Positions 1 through 9,624 of a stretch of DNA of 64,000 nt are shown one piece after another. Source of the DNA: Symsagittifera roscoffensis. Lineage: Eukaryota > Xenacoelomorpha > Acoela > Convolutidae. The notes below the pieces were generated by a model. The model worked only from the letters and a program-made list of their open reading frames with translations. It was not told where the DNA came from and did no database searches. The translations under genes were made by a program, and so were the position numbers. Position 1 is the stretch's first letter. Every line of letters starts with the position of its first letter. The stretch spans positions 60,228,754 to 60,292,753 of the forward strand of contig NC_087065.1 of assembly GCF_963678635.1 (NCBI RefSeq). The letters are read 5' to 3'.

Positions 1-870
1 TGAATGTGGATGGCATCAATATCTACACAAAAGCTCACATAACTGATGCGAACGATCAAATTGGCCGCATATACATTGGTCAAGAGGAGCTGAAGGTTAG
101 ACGAATCGGACACAACGCCATGCTCGAACAAGATGCGGTGCACATAGGTTGCGAGGTCGATCTGGCCGCACACGTGCTGGACGTGCAAGGCAGACAACTT
201 TCAGTAAAGGGACTGCTAGACACGGGAGCAGTGGTTATTGTCATGCCAGTAAAAACTTGGACCGACATTGGTTTCGAGAGGTCGGATCTCATACCGACAA
301 ACATCAGGTTGGCAGCTGCCAATCAGGGAGCGATCTATGTGACTGGACGGACCCCGATCATCTCACTGCAGCTCGGAGGAAGATATTTTTGGATGAGCCT
401 TCCTAGTAGTGGAGAATTTGGACGAATCCGATCAGTTCATCTTAGGAAGGGACTTCGTACGCAACTTTGATGTCACGATCGATCTCAATGACGGGTTGAT
501 TAGGATCAAGGATCCTGAGAGAAAGAATGAAAAGAAACCCCTTAATAAGATCTTAATTAACCAGGCCAAGGTGCCGATTTTTCTGGATCGAAAAGTTAGA
601 TTAAAACCAAACCAAGTCGTAGTAGCGACGTTTAGGATGAGGAACTTGAATGAGCTCAGCAATGACAGACAGGTGTGTCTGGTACCAAATCCAAACAGTA
701 AAAGCTCAGCTATTTTAGGAAGAAGCTTCTCACTCACCCAGAGCGGAGTGTGTGAGTGTGTTGTTGAACACAGAAGCAACAACAGTGAGAATACAGAGGG
801 GAAAGAAACTTGGCTATGCTTTGCCTCTGAACAAAGACTTTCAGAGTGTGGAGAACTTGAAAAAGTTTGA
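1..870 (+). pseudogene. pol: Ty3/Gypsy pol, aspartic protease region (copy A, broken)
   Basis: This is the retropepsin-type protease part of a Gypsy polyprotein; it would cleave Gag and Pol inside the particle. The frame is open from the left window edge, so the gene starts outside. The active-site motif LLDTGA lies with its Asp codon at 219-221. The typical protease C-terminal motif FILGRDFV follows near 440-465, but in another frame: the first frame ends at 470 and the second is open from about 397 to 870, so an indel near 397-400 breaks the gene. A further frame change between about 730 and 800 leads into the RT frame. The gag-like N-terminal part expected upstream is not in this copy. Confidence 0.8.
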
Positions 871-2050
871 TGTAACTAAATGTCCATTGCATGCGAACCA
901 AGAATGTATAATGAAGAAAGTGAATGAATTGAAATCTTCTAGGAAAATGTTTTCAATGAAGTCGGAAACAGATGATGGGCTGTCTAGTTGTTCCAACTTT
1001 CCTGAGAGGCCGACAGAAACAGAGTTAGAAGCGAAAAAACCAGTCCTACCTGAGATAGAACAATTGAAGGGTAAAATATCAGACAAGGAACTAGATTCGC
1101 TCAGAGCGGTGCTAAGTCGGAACGCAGACGTTTTTTCGAAACATAAGGCCGACATAGGTTGCTGTAATTTTTTAGAACACGAGATTGAGATAGAAGAGGG
1201 CTCGGTACCTCATAGGGAGGGGGCGAGAAGGATGACCCCTCACAAGTCAGAAGCGTGTAGGAAAGAAATCGAGATGCTAATGGAGTACGACATGATCGAG
1301 CCGTCGAAGTCCCCATGGGCTTGTGGCGTGGTCATGGCGAAAAAGAAAGGGGGACAACTCAGATTTTGTTGTGATTTCCGTTATCTGAACGCAGTGACTA
1401 TAAAGGACGCATACCCGATTCCCCGCATCGATTAGAGCCTATCTAAGCTGGGAGACGCGAAGTTCTTCACGACGTTGGATTTGGGCTCTGCGTTCTGGCA
1501 AGTGCCACTCCGGAAGCAGGATCGAGAAAAAACAGGCTTCGCGTGCGAGCTGGGATTGTTCCAGTGGAAGAGGATGCCGTTCGGATTGTGCAACGCGACG
1601 GCCACATTCCAGCGACTGATGGCCCAGGCACTGACGAGCGTCACTAAGAAACACGGGAATCTCATCATGTGTTATGTCGATGATGTCGTGATTGCAACAC
1701 CAACCTTAGAAGATCATATAGAGAGGTTGGAGGAGGTGTTTTCTTGCATGAAGCAGGCGGGTCTGAAATGTAATCCCTCTAAGTGTGAAATCCTCAGAGA
1801 TTCCATAAAGTATCTGGGCCGCCTGGTGGATAAACATGGAGTGAGACCAGATCCTGAAGCGGTTGAAGCGGTGCTGACCTGGAAGGCACCTAAAACAGAT
1901 ACACAGCTGATGAGTTTTTTGGGATTCGCTAATTATTATCGAGAGTTCATCAAGGGGTATGCTGACAAAATATACCCCATGCAGCGGTTGATGAGAAATA
2001 AGGGCAAAAAGTTCACTTGGATGATGAGGCACAAGTTTCATTTGAAAACA
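752..2050 (+). pseudogene. pol: Ty3/Gypsy reverse transcriptase (copy A, one nonsense codon)
   Basis: Reverse transcriptase domain that would copy the element RNA into DNA. The frame shows the usual Gypsy order: connection region, the FCCDFRYLN block, FFTTLDLGSAFWQVPL with the first catalytic Asp, RMPFGLCNATATFQRL, and the YVDD catalytic box at 1673-1684, then the thumb with FLGFANYYREFI. A TAG at 1433-1435 interrupts an otherwise continuous frame just before the first catalytic Asp. A frameshift near 2010-2020 separates it from RNase H. This is the only RT in the window; copies B, C and D have lost it. Family assignment is secure from the motifs; activity is excluded by the breaks unless they are bypassed. 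Confidence 0.9.
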
Positions 2051-2520
2051 TCAAACGTAAACTTTGCGAGGCACCGGTCCTCGGCATGCCAACAGAGAAG
2101 GGGATGCTCGTGCTGGACACGGGTGCATCAGTGGTTGCGATATCGGGCATACTTCACCAGGAGCAGGAGTGGAACGGGAGAACGGTTCTTCGTCCGATAG
2201 CCTACGGGAGTAAAGTCCTGAGTGATACTGAGATGAAGTACAGCGCACCAAAAGCGGAGATGTTTGCGGTGATCACTTTCGTGGAAAAATACAGGGCCTA
2301 CTTGGGGAGTGCTCCCTTCAAGTTACGTGTGGATAATCGTGCCCTTGCCTGGCTGAAAACCTATTCGATGGACCAAAGTTATATTGGTCGTTGGATCGTG
2401 CGCCTGGATGGATACCACATGATCATAGAGCACCGTACTCGTGACAAGCACCAGAACGCAGATAGCCTCAGTAAAAAGACAGAATTTTATGAGCGCCTCG
2501 AGGAGAAGCAGGCTAACTAA
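2017..2520 (+). pseudogene. pol: Ty3/Gypsy RNase H domain (copy A)
   Basis: RNase H domain that would degrade the RNA strand of the RNA-DNA hybrid. The four acidic positions expected for the family are visible: Asp in MLVLDTGASVVA, Glu in SAPKAEMFAVITF, Asp in RVDNRALAWL and Asp in HQNADSLSKK. The domain is complete, but its frame differs from RT by an indel near 2010-2020. It ends at TAA 2518-2520, after which the same frame stays open into the linker and integrase, so this is a single nonsense codon within pol rather than a natural end. Confidence 0.85.
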
Positions 2521-4938
2521 TCAGAAATCAAAGACGGGTTTTCATTTCTGGACAAGGAAACCTACGACAAACTGCCACTTACTAGGTGGTTAGACAAGTC
2601 AGGGCATCCTATACCCGGACACCCTGACCTTCCAGTGGAGACGGCCGCGGAAATAAAGCTTTTAGCCAGAGGCGAGCCCGTTCCGTTGGATCTGCTAGTC
2701 CGATCCAATTTGGTACAGCAGGAACATACCAGGCTGGGTATAAACAGCATTGCTCTATTGAACAGGACGGTGAACGTGGCACAGGACGTCATGGGGAAGC
2801 TCCGTGACCTGTTGGACAGGGAAGTGGATAGACATGATCGTGAGTGGATGGAGACCATGCAGCGGTTGACTGTCACTGAGAGAACAGAGAAGAGGCCAGT
2901 GTCCATTCGCAGCCGAGGCGTTGAACAAAATTGCAGGTCGATAGTCAACCAGCTGGTGAGCTCGATGCCGAAGGAGGTCTTGTTGAGAACTTCGTTCACT
3001 GAACATGGAACACTGAATCAGACCCAAGCCACTGAGGAAGTCAGGATCAAGTCGAAATCTAGCTTCGCGAGGAGAGTGCATTTCACGGACGCAAGAGAAG
3101 AATACGAGCCGAGCACAGATTGTTCGTCCGGGGACGAGACAATGTCCGGGGAGTCTGATACCTTCGAGCCCGTCAAGGACGAATTGTCTGAGGAGTCAGA
3201 CACTTTTGAGCCCGTGCAGGATGACTCGTCCGGGGAGAGGTTGACGAGACCACCTAGGGGCAGAATTTTGTCCGGAGAGTCGGATTCAAAGCAACCAATG
3301 GACAGAGTTTTGTCCGGGGAGTCGAGAAACATCTCACCCAACTTGGAATTTGATGTTGGAAAATCAGTCGACTCAAGTGTTGACTCGAGGCCCCAGTCCT
3401 GGGACAACACGTCTGAAACAAATTCCAGTTCCGATATGTCAGAGATCGCAATCCACTCCTTATTGGTAGACTGGAAGCAGCGTGGGCTGGACCGAGAAAC
3501 ACATCAGGATCCAGACAGGGACAGATACACCTCAGATGAAGAGGGCACTGTGGTAGATAATGCCGCAGACGAGCTCGAGCTGATAGCAGTTTCGAAACGC
3601 CCAACCAGATTGCTGCCACATGGTACGGTCGTCCGTACCAATCTGGAACCATCTGTGCAGGAAGCGACGCCTTTGAAAAAGATATGGTGTGTCAAGTTGA
3701 TGGACGATGCTCATGCTCCGGAAATCATGAGTGGGCAAATGAACGTGGTAAAGACGTATTTGAAAGCCAGGTACAGGCTGTCGGATCTTCTAAGGGCTCA
3801 ACAAAATGATAGAATGACGAGCAGTTTGAAGAGATGGATCGAGAATGGAGCACCTGACAAGGGAGATTTGGAAGAAGACAGCTACAAGATCTTGAAGCAA
3901 TTCTACCTGAAGAGAAAAGACTTGTTGTACCTGAACAAGGACGGAATTGTAGCCTGTAAACGTAAGGAGGAGGACAAGGTCTTTTACAAATATAATTCAA
4001 TAGTGTTACCACAGTTGTACCCGACCGAATTGCTCTTTCGCTCACATGATCAGATGGGCCATCAAGGCGTGGACAAAGTGTACAAGAGGATACAGAAACG
4101 ATTCGAATGGCCGGGATTGAAGAAGGCTTGTGAAAAGTGGATTGCCGCGTGCCTGTCATGTCAGCAGCCGAAGGATCCCAGGAAACTAAGGTTCCCCTTA
4201 CAGTCAATAGAGTCGTCGGGTTTCAACGAAGTGGTGCAAATTGATCATCAGAAGATCTGTATGACAGCAACGGGCTATAATCAGGTGCTGGTAAAGATCG
4301 ACCATTTTACGAAGTATGCGGAGGCAGCACCTTGCATGACAGCATCGGCGGAAGAAACTTGCGATCATTTGATAAATGTGTGGATAGTGAGGCATGGCTG
4401 CCCCATCACATTCCAATCGGACAATGGCAAAGCATTCGTGGGTGATCTCACGAAGGAGTTAATGAAAAGTTCGCAGGTAGCGCAGGCCCACTCGACCACT
4501 TATCACCCGCAAACGAACGGCCTAGTCGAGAGGCAAAATCGCACACTGGTATCCATGCTGAGAGTCTATTGCTCGCGTTACATGGATGACTGGGACAAGC
4601 ACTTTCCACAAGTGATGGGTGCTTACAAGAGCACGGAGCATTCCACCACAGGAATAAGTCCGCACATGATGCTAACGGGTCACGAAAAAGCGCTTCCGTT
4701 GACGTTTTTCTATCCTGAATATGAGGGGAAGAGAACAGCACCGCAAACGTACGTGCGGGATGTTATTAGAAGACAGCAGGACCTCAATGACTTATGCAGG
4801 AGGAACACGCAACAGGCGCAAATTAGACAAAAAGGAGGTTTGATAAAAGGACAGCCGATGCGAAAGCCTACTCAGTTGGCGACTACGTCTGGGTGTTCCA
4901 GGAAGTGGTTCCACCAAAAGGAACCAAGAAATTATTAA
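2521..4938 (+). pseudogene. pol: Gypsy linker plus integrase with complete DDE triad (copy A)
   Basis: Integrase would insert the cDNA into host DNA. After RNase H comes a linker of roughly 450 residues, rich in Asp, Glu and Ser, with repeated (S/E)ESD and SGES motifs (about 3120-3350). The zinc-binding HHCC region reads HDQMGHQG with ACLSCQQ (about 4045-4165). The catalytic core has Asp codons at 4243 and 4420 and Glu at 4528; the last two are 35 residues apart, the D,D-35-E spacing of this family. This is the only copy in the window with the full triad. The frame runs out at 4938 because a homopolymer near 4830 has five A where copies C and D have six. Confidence 0.88.
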
Positions 4939-5855
4939 AGAAATGGCGTGGTCCATTTCAGATAACAGAGGTGCACCAAGGAGGTCATTTTTATCGACTG
5001 AGCACTGGAAGAGCAGCTCATTACGAAAATATCAAACCACACAATGCCTCGTCAGAGGACTGGTGCATCCCAGCGGACATGCAAGAGGGAGACTATTTGA
5101 TAGTGGGTCCTGCTTGTGAAGTGAATGAAAGGGGTACTCGCGACAAAAACGACGGGAATGAGGTGGTGGACGATTGCGACCTACCATTGGATCTGGAGTT
5201 GACCGAGCGAGTAGAGGTGGACGATGAAACTCTACCTTATGCCGAGGAAGACTGGGACTGCCCGGATCAAATCGAAATTGACAAAGGAATACAGCCTGAC
5301 TTTCCTCTCACCATGGAAACACGCCAGAGCAAGAGAGGAAAAAACAAGAAGAAATACAATCCGTACGGCGAGAATTTTGTTGTAGACAGGATAGTTGTAA
5401 GTGATGTCATGGACTCGCTAGTGGGACTGGACGAAGTGGCGGTGCTAGAAGAAATCGACTTGGTGAATGACATGGATCAGGATTGGATCGAAGATCGATC
5501 AGAACCGGAAGTGGAGTTCGAACCAGAAGCGGAACAGACTCATGAGCAAGAACTAACGAACTTGCGGGTGCTCGAATGGTTCCATGATCTGCCGACAGAT
5601 CCAAAAGAGACGATCCTGACGATTCAGGACGTCGATAAAGACGGCACCAAATACGTCAGTCATAACAATACCGAGTCCAACTGGGTCACCCCAGATTGTC
5701 CTCTACGTGTTCCACAATCCAACCTCGATCTCCTAGATTTTGGGCGATCGACGGGGAGTGGGGGTAGGACTCACCCACACCGAAAATCTGATAATAAAAA
5801 AATTGAAATCGGCAAGAGAAACCGGAGAACTAGAGACAGAGGGCGAGAATGCTAA
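4840..5855 (+). pseudogene. pol: Gypsy integrase C-terminal tail, acidic (copy A)
   Basis: This continues the integrase in another frame after the one-base loss near 4830. It has the KKWRGPFQITEV segment typical of the Gypsy integrase C-terminal beta domain. A long, strongly acidic tail of about 250 residues with a basic patch (QSKRGKNKKKY) follows. No chromodomain is seen. The last 115 bases overlap the macrodomain frame. Copies at about 50900-51882 and 59515-60533 keep this tail in frame with the integrase, which supports calling the break here a recent mutation. Confidence 0.75.
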
Positions 5856-6366
5856 AAAACCACTTTTTGGACAAATTTTTGAATCGTATTTCGACCTACC
5901 GAACCATTATTCAAACAATATCGTCATAACGGACAGCGATTTCATACTCACGGAACGCACGTGCGCTATAGCGATAACCGCGGACGTAAGCTTCAAAACA
6001 GCACTAGCGGCTGATTTCAAAAGAGAGTATAAGAACATCGAATTTTTATGGAAACAGAGGCCTGGTGTAGGAGGGATGATAGCGCTGCCCCCTGTTGCAT
6101 CACAGATACCAGGGAAATATTTGTGTTTCCTGGTTACCAAGGCCACTCATAGGCAACACGTAGATCCAGAGAGCTTGGTATTGGCCTTGACTCGACTCAA
6201 GGATTTTTTGGTTGAAAGAGGAGTGAACTCTCTCTCGTTACCAGTATATGATCCTAATAGGGGAAAGCTACATCCGAGAGAGTTGTACGCACTTGTACGT
6301 GTGATATTTTCAGAAACTGACATAGAGGTTTACTTACATAAGAAATACTATCTGAGCATATGCTAG
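5740..6366 (+). CDS. TARG1-like macrodomain ORF downstream of pol (copy A)
   Basis: The protein resembles the macrodomain fold of the TARG1/OARD1 branch, which binds ADP-ribose and can remove it from proteins. Points of match are the block ADVSFKTALAADFKREY (the ligand-binding first helix region), GKYLCFLVTKATHR (beta strand with the Lys used by TARG1), a helix LVLALTRLKDFLVERGV, the strand SLSLPVYDP, and the terminal helix and strand with VIFSETDIEVYLH. The usual GCG loop and catalytic Asp are replaced by residues DPNRGKL, so binding without hydrolysis is possible. There is no ATG before the domain; the frame follows a TAG just upstream and overlaps the end of pol in the +1 frame. Assignment rests on pattern recognition, not a search. 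Confidence 0.68.
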   Translation: MGDRRGVGVGLTHTENLIIKKLKSARETGELETEGENAKKPLFGQIFESYFDLPNHYSNNIVITDSDFILTERTCAIAITADVSFKTALAADFKREYKNIEFLWKQRPGVGGMIALPPVASQIPGKYLCFLVTKATHRQHVDPESLVLALTRLKDFLVERGVNSLSLPVYDPNRGKLHPRELYALVRVIFSETDIEVYLHKKYYLSIC

Positions 6367-6757
6367 GAATTGCGTTTGGCGATAAGTGGTTTTTATTAAG
6401 TTCACTTGATAAGAGTTTGTGTCAAGTTTTAGATTGTGATTAGGTTTTAGGTACAGTAATAGGGATTATGTTTTTATGTGATAATATAGATGTGTGATGT
6501 TTATGTGTTTATGTGTTATGTTATTGTTATGATATGTTTTATGTTTCGTGTAATGAAAGACCTAGAGTACTCCAGGTCGTCAAGGTGACAGCGCTCATTG
6601 TGCTACCCTGACGAGGATACAGGTAGACGATCCACCTTGGTGCTAAATTTTTAAATCAGGATTGAGAAGAGAATTTCAATGAGGAGTTTTAAAGAGTTGA
6701 ATGATGTTTTATCCAAAAATGATGGTTTAAAGTCGCGACTTGTTTTTTAGATCTTGA
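6367..6757 (+). other. AT-rich spacer between macrodomain and SGNH gene (copy A)
   Basis: About 390 bases without a convincing ORF. The first half is T- and G-rich with TATGT-type runs; the second half holds the hairpins listed separately. The same spacer follows the macrodomain of copy D at 61045-61435 with only scattered substitutions. It could be a 3' untranslated region, an internal promoter region, or an internal ribosome entry region; the sequence does not decide. Confidence 0.5.
6559..6636 (+). promoter_or_regulatory. Three consecutive predicted hairpins (copy A)
   Basis: Three inverted repeats lie back to back. 6559-6578 is a near-perfect 20-base palindrome with core GAGTACTC. 6578-6613 is a longer stem built from CGTCA/TGACG, GGT/ACC and AGCGC/GTGCT around a TCATT loop. 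6622-6636 pairs GGTAGA with TCCACC around CGA, with one mismatch that is a full pair in copy D. A structured RNA element is an inference; no known family was recognised. Confidence 0.45.
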
Positions 6758-7318
6758 TTGATCAGAAATTGTTTATGGATAGCTCGAGAAAGAGACAAAA
6801 GGAAGAAGAAATATGAAGATCTGCAGGTGGCCTACAAGGAGGATGAAATAAAGCACCTGAAGGAGCTGTATATGACAAAGGTGAGCCAAGCGTCACAGGA
6901 AGTTCTGGCGACAATGAAATCCTCGGAGGGCTCCAGCGACACACGCCCCAAGACAAGAGTACAGGAGCTGTGTACATCGAGAGGGCCCGAGGCTCCTCAG
7001 CAAACACAACAGTCTGCTCCCAGTCAGAGGAACACGATACCAGACCATTCTGACACCTATCTCGCTCCTCAGTTCCAAGAATCATTCAATCAAGTGGCCA
7101 GAGCAACAATGGATGAGATCAACAGAACCACTGGGCGGACATTGGGTAGGATCGTTCCTTCCCAACGTCGTGATCATTCATCCAATAGCTCGGAGCGAGC
7201 ACCTCGCAGGGTAGCGTCCTCGGGAACTGCGCATGGCGGAACCTTTCAAAAGTCCCGCGTGGTAGACATACCAGTTCACGCAAGTGGCCGCGGAGCATCC
7301 TCGAGCCTGCCTGAATGA
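6758..7318 (+). pseudogene. N-terminal coiled-coil part of SGNH protein (copy A, truncated)
   Basis: Charged, probably coiled-coil segment (KKKYEDLQVAYKEDEIKHL) followed by a Ser-, Gln- and Arg-rich linker that leads to the SGNH domain in copy D. Copy A has lost about 600 bases at its start: the sequence jumps from the spacer end (TTGTTTAT) to GATAGCTCGAGAAAG, removing the ORF seen at 61520-61948. A 25-base deletion near 7269 relative to copy D shifts the frame, so this reading ends at 7318, outside the true frame. Confidence 0.6.
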
Positions 7319-7718
7319 CATGAGCTGGAACCCCGCTACGAGCGACCAGGTAATTCCCTCAGCAAGTCGCCACTTGATCATAGGAGACAGTTTGGTGAGG
7401 GATCTGAATGAGATCTTCGTTTATGGTCAGACTACCACTCTGTCCTTTGGAGGAGCCTCAGTGGCTCAGGTCATCAAGATGATGGAATTCCAGAGCGAAG
7501 ATCACCTGGATACGCTGGTAATAAAGCTGGGAATCAACGACGTCTCGAGAGCCCCAGTGACTCCGGAGAGCAAGTGGGAGCCTCTATTGGTATGCCTCCT
7601 GAATGAACTAAAGGAGAAGTACAGGCCCAGGCTTGTGGTGCACGATACCACAAAACCCGCTGGTGGGCACCACAGTGGCAGATTTCATGAATGGCAACGT
7701 GACACGATGGAAAAATGA
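7284..7718 (+). pseudogene. SGNH/GDSL hydrolase-like domain, N-terminal half (copy A)
   Basis: SGNH-hydrolase-type domain; members are esterases, lipases or acyl hydrolases. Block I reads HLIIGDSLVRDL with the nucleophile Ser in GDSL at 7383-7394, a Gly follows in the FGGASVAQ segment, and block III reads LGINDV at 7530-7541 (the GxND signature). A 5-base deletion near 7642 relative to copy D shifts the frame, so the ORF ends out of frame at 7718. The C-terminal half with block V lies in the frame at 7715-8656. The order of the blocks makes the family call good; the substrate is unknown. Confidence 0.72.
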
Positions 7719-8656
7719 TCCGCAGTCTGGTGAGAAACAACCCTGGCGAGCTGCGACTTCTGGATCTCGAAAACATGCTGCGCATTATTGATCACATCGC
7801 GCTTACCAGAGATGGAATAAATTTCAACACCCAACGAGGGAGACACTGGGTCAATGATGTATTTCAGACGCAGTTGAGGGAAGTGGAGCAGGAGTCGAGG
7901 GCGACCAGTTCTCTGGCTCGGTCCAGCTCGACCGGAGGAAGTAGAATAGGGGCAAGCGTGCCCGAATCCCTCGTCAACCGCCTAGGGCCCTTGGCAATGG
8001 AGACGGCTGCAGCTACACCCATCGCTCCGAGCTCAAACGTAAGAGAGAGGCTAGGGACTGCTCCTCCTCCCAGAACACAACCGCTTGAAAGCCGACTCGG
8101 GAGATCAGTGGATCAGAACAGGAATAACTCCCAGACCGTGTCTAGGAGGAACGATCCGCCCGCCACGGCAAACCCTGCTTCAGCAGCAGGACCGTCTACG
8201 AGCGCCGTGCCTGCGGAGGGAGTTGAACCAGGCAGCGTGCTGCTTTGGATACGATCAGACCCTAGTCATTGGGGACAGTATAAGACGGACATGTCAACGA
8301 AGTTGAACATGAATACCTTGACGTGTCGGGAGGACGCAATGAAAATGATTGGCGGAGAAAGTCCCACAGTGTCGCGACTATATCGGATACCGGGCGTGGA
8401 TTGGCTGCTAGCAGAGCAGGAGCAGTTCAGCTCCACGACGACGCTCCGGCGCGCAGACTTGAATGGGTTGCCTCAGGACAATACCTTTGGACCTTTGAAT
8501 ACCCGGTCTCTTACGGACGTCCGACAGAGAGCCCGGGAACTGACGCCACCTGCTCGCAAGGGCAAGTTTCAGGCAGATAACAAGCCTAATTACAAGCATC
8601 ACAAGATGTACAGGCAGTTTGCTAAACCACCCGGTCAGACGCCTGACGAATATTAG
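7715..8656 (+). CDS. SGNH-like domain C-terminal half plus Pro/Ser-rich linker (copy A)
   Basis: Open frame carrying the end of the SGNH domain: LTRDGINFNTQRGRHW corresponds to block V, where active members have Asp-x-x-His. Asp is present (7811-7813), but the His position is Asn (7820-7822), so hydrolase activity is doubtful. A low-complexity region rich in Pro, Ser, Arg and Asn follows, then a conserved-looking segment around WLLAEQEQFSSTTTLRRADL. TAG at 8654-8656 ends it, but the same frame stays open after the stop into the next domain. Copy D has the same stop at 63939-63941 and is frame-broken inside this region, so A is the better copy here. Confidence 0.65.
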   Translation: MIRSLVRNNPGELRLLDLENMLRIIDHIALTRDGINFNTQRGRHWVNDVFQTQLREVEQESRATSSLARSSSTGGSRIGASVPESLVNRLGPLAMETAAATPIAPSSNVRERLGTAPPPRTQPLESRLGRSVDQNRNNSQTVSRRNDPPATANPASAAGPSTSAVPAEGVEPGSVLLWIRSDPSHWGQYKTDMSTKLNMNTLTCREDAMKMIGGESPTVSRLYRIPGVDWLLAEQEQFSSTTTLRRADLNGLPQDNTFGPLNTRSLTDVRQRARELTPPARKGKFQADNKPNYKHHKMYRQFAKPPGQTPDEY

Positions 8657-9100
8657 AGGGACTACCCCCGAACGACCACAGTAGATGGAGATGACAAGAG
8701 ATATGGGAAACTGAAGGCCCCAGTAGGCGACGGCCTGTTTACCGCTTATGATCCCTTAGACATGAAAGCTGCCAAGTATCTGATTGTGGCCAGTTCTTAT
8801 TATCTCTATACGCCCCGTTCTCTCTTTTGGCCGGACGTGATTTTCTTGACGGCGCCTAAATTGGACTGGGGACAGGCAATAGGCATGATGATAAGTGTGC
8901 GAAGGGTGGTCAGCATGGAGCCGCAGGTGATAGTGGTTGCAGGCTCAAATGATCATCTGCAAAGCAGGGGCTTGTTGACACGTCTGACGGATGGGTCGAT
9001 CCCGAGCAACGAGGTCAATGGGGGGACGATAATGACACTGCTCTCAACAATTCTGTGTTGTATGTCAACCTGGTCTCAGTCGTGGATTGTTCCGTGCTGA
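8657..9100 (+). pseudogene. Second SGNH-like domain, N-terminal fragment (copy A)
   Basis: In frame with the previous ORF across TAG 8654, this reads KAPVGDGLFTAYDPLDMKAA, then a strand LIVASSYYLY, and the segment VIVVAGSNDHL, which looks like SGNH block III (GSND). Block I is degenerate (ASSYYL in place of GDSxxL). An internal deletion joins CTGCTCTCAACA near 9050 to sequence equivalent to 27354 of copy B, removing about 1.3 kb including the rest of this domain. After the junction the frame closes at 9100. The fuller version is at 25835-26648. Confidence 0.5.
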
Positions 9101-9618
9101 ATTGGGTAGAGCAGAGGGAGCTGAGAGGGCTGGCCAGCGACGATAGGCTGTTCGGAAGAATAGCGGAGCCAGGTTGGGTGTTGATGGATTTCAACAACCA
9201 CTTCAAGTGCCGAATGTGACGTGAGGACATTTCCCACATCCAGTTTAACCCGAAGCTTTGGAATCTGAGAACAGTAGTGAAAGATAGAGGAGCGGCAATG
9301 AGAGTCCCACTCTTGCCAGAAGCCTACGCACACGCAAAAGAGAACCAGCAAGCGTGGCTTTCCGGGTCCAGGCCGCTGCCGGACCAATGCCCTCGATATC
9401 CACCGATAAGGAGGATGTTGTTGGGAGTCACATCTTCCGTCATTGCCCGTGATGCAGAGAAGAGAATGCTGAAGTGGAGTGAAGGGATGGAGCCGCGCTT
9501 CATCAGTTCGAATGTTGCAGCCGCGCACACCTTTGACTTCTCATTTCCTGATGCTTGGAGTAGGAAAAAGATCAAGGCACTACCTTCCAGGAGACCAGAG
9601 GTCTCGGCTGAAATGTGA
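9050..9618 (+). pseudogene. Fragment of unrecognised polyprotein segment (copy A)
   Basis: Equivalent to 27354-27920 of copy B. Two nonsense changes are specific to this copy: TGA near 9217 where B has GGC, and TGA at 9616-9618 where B has TGG. The open part between them (9277-9618) reads MRVPLLPEAYAHAKENQQAW onward. No domain is recognised. The segment DLSHIQF seen in the other copies could be an SGNH block V, but it is too isolated to assign. Confidence 0.5.
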
Positions 9619-9624
9619 AAGGAG

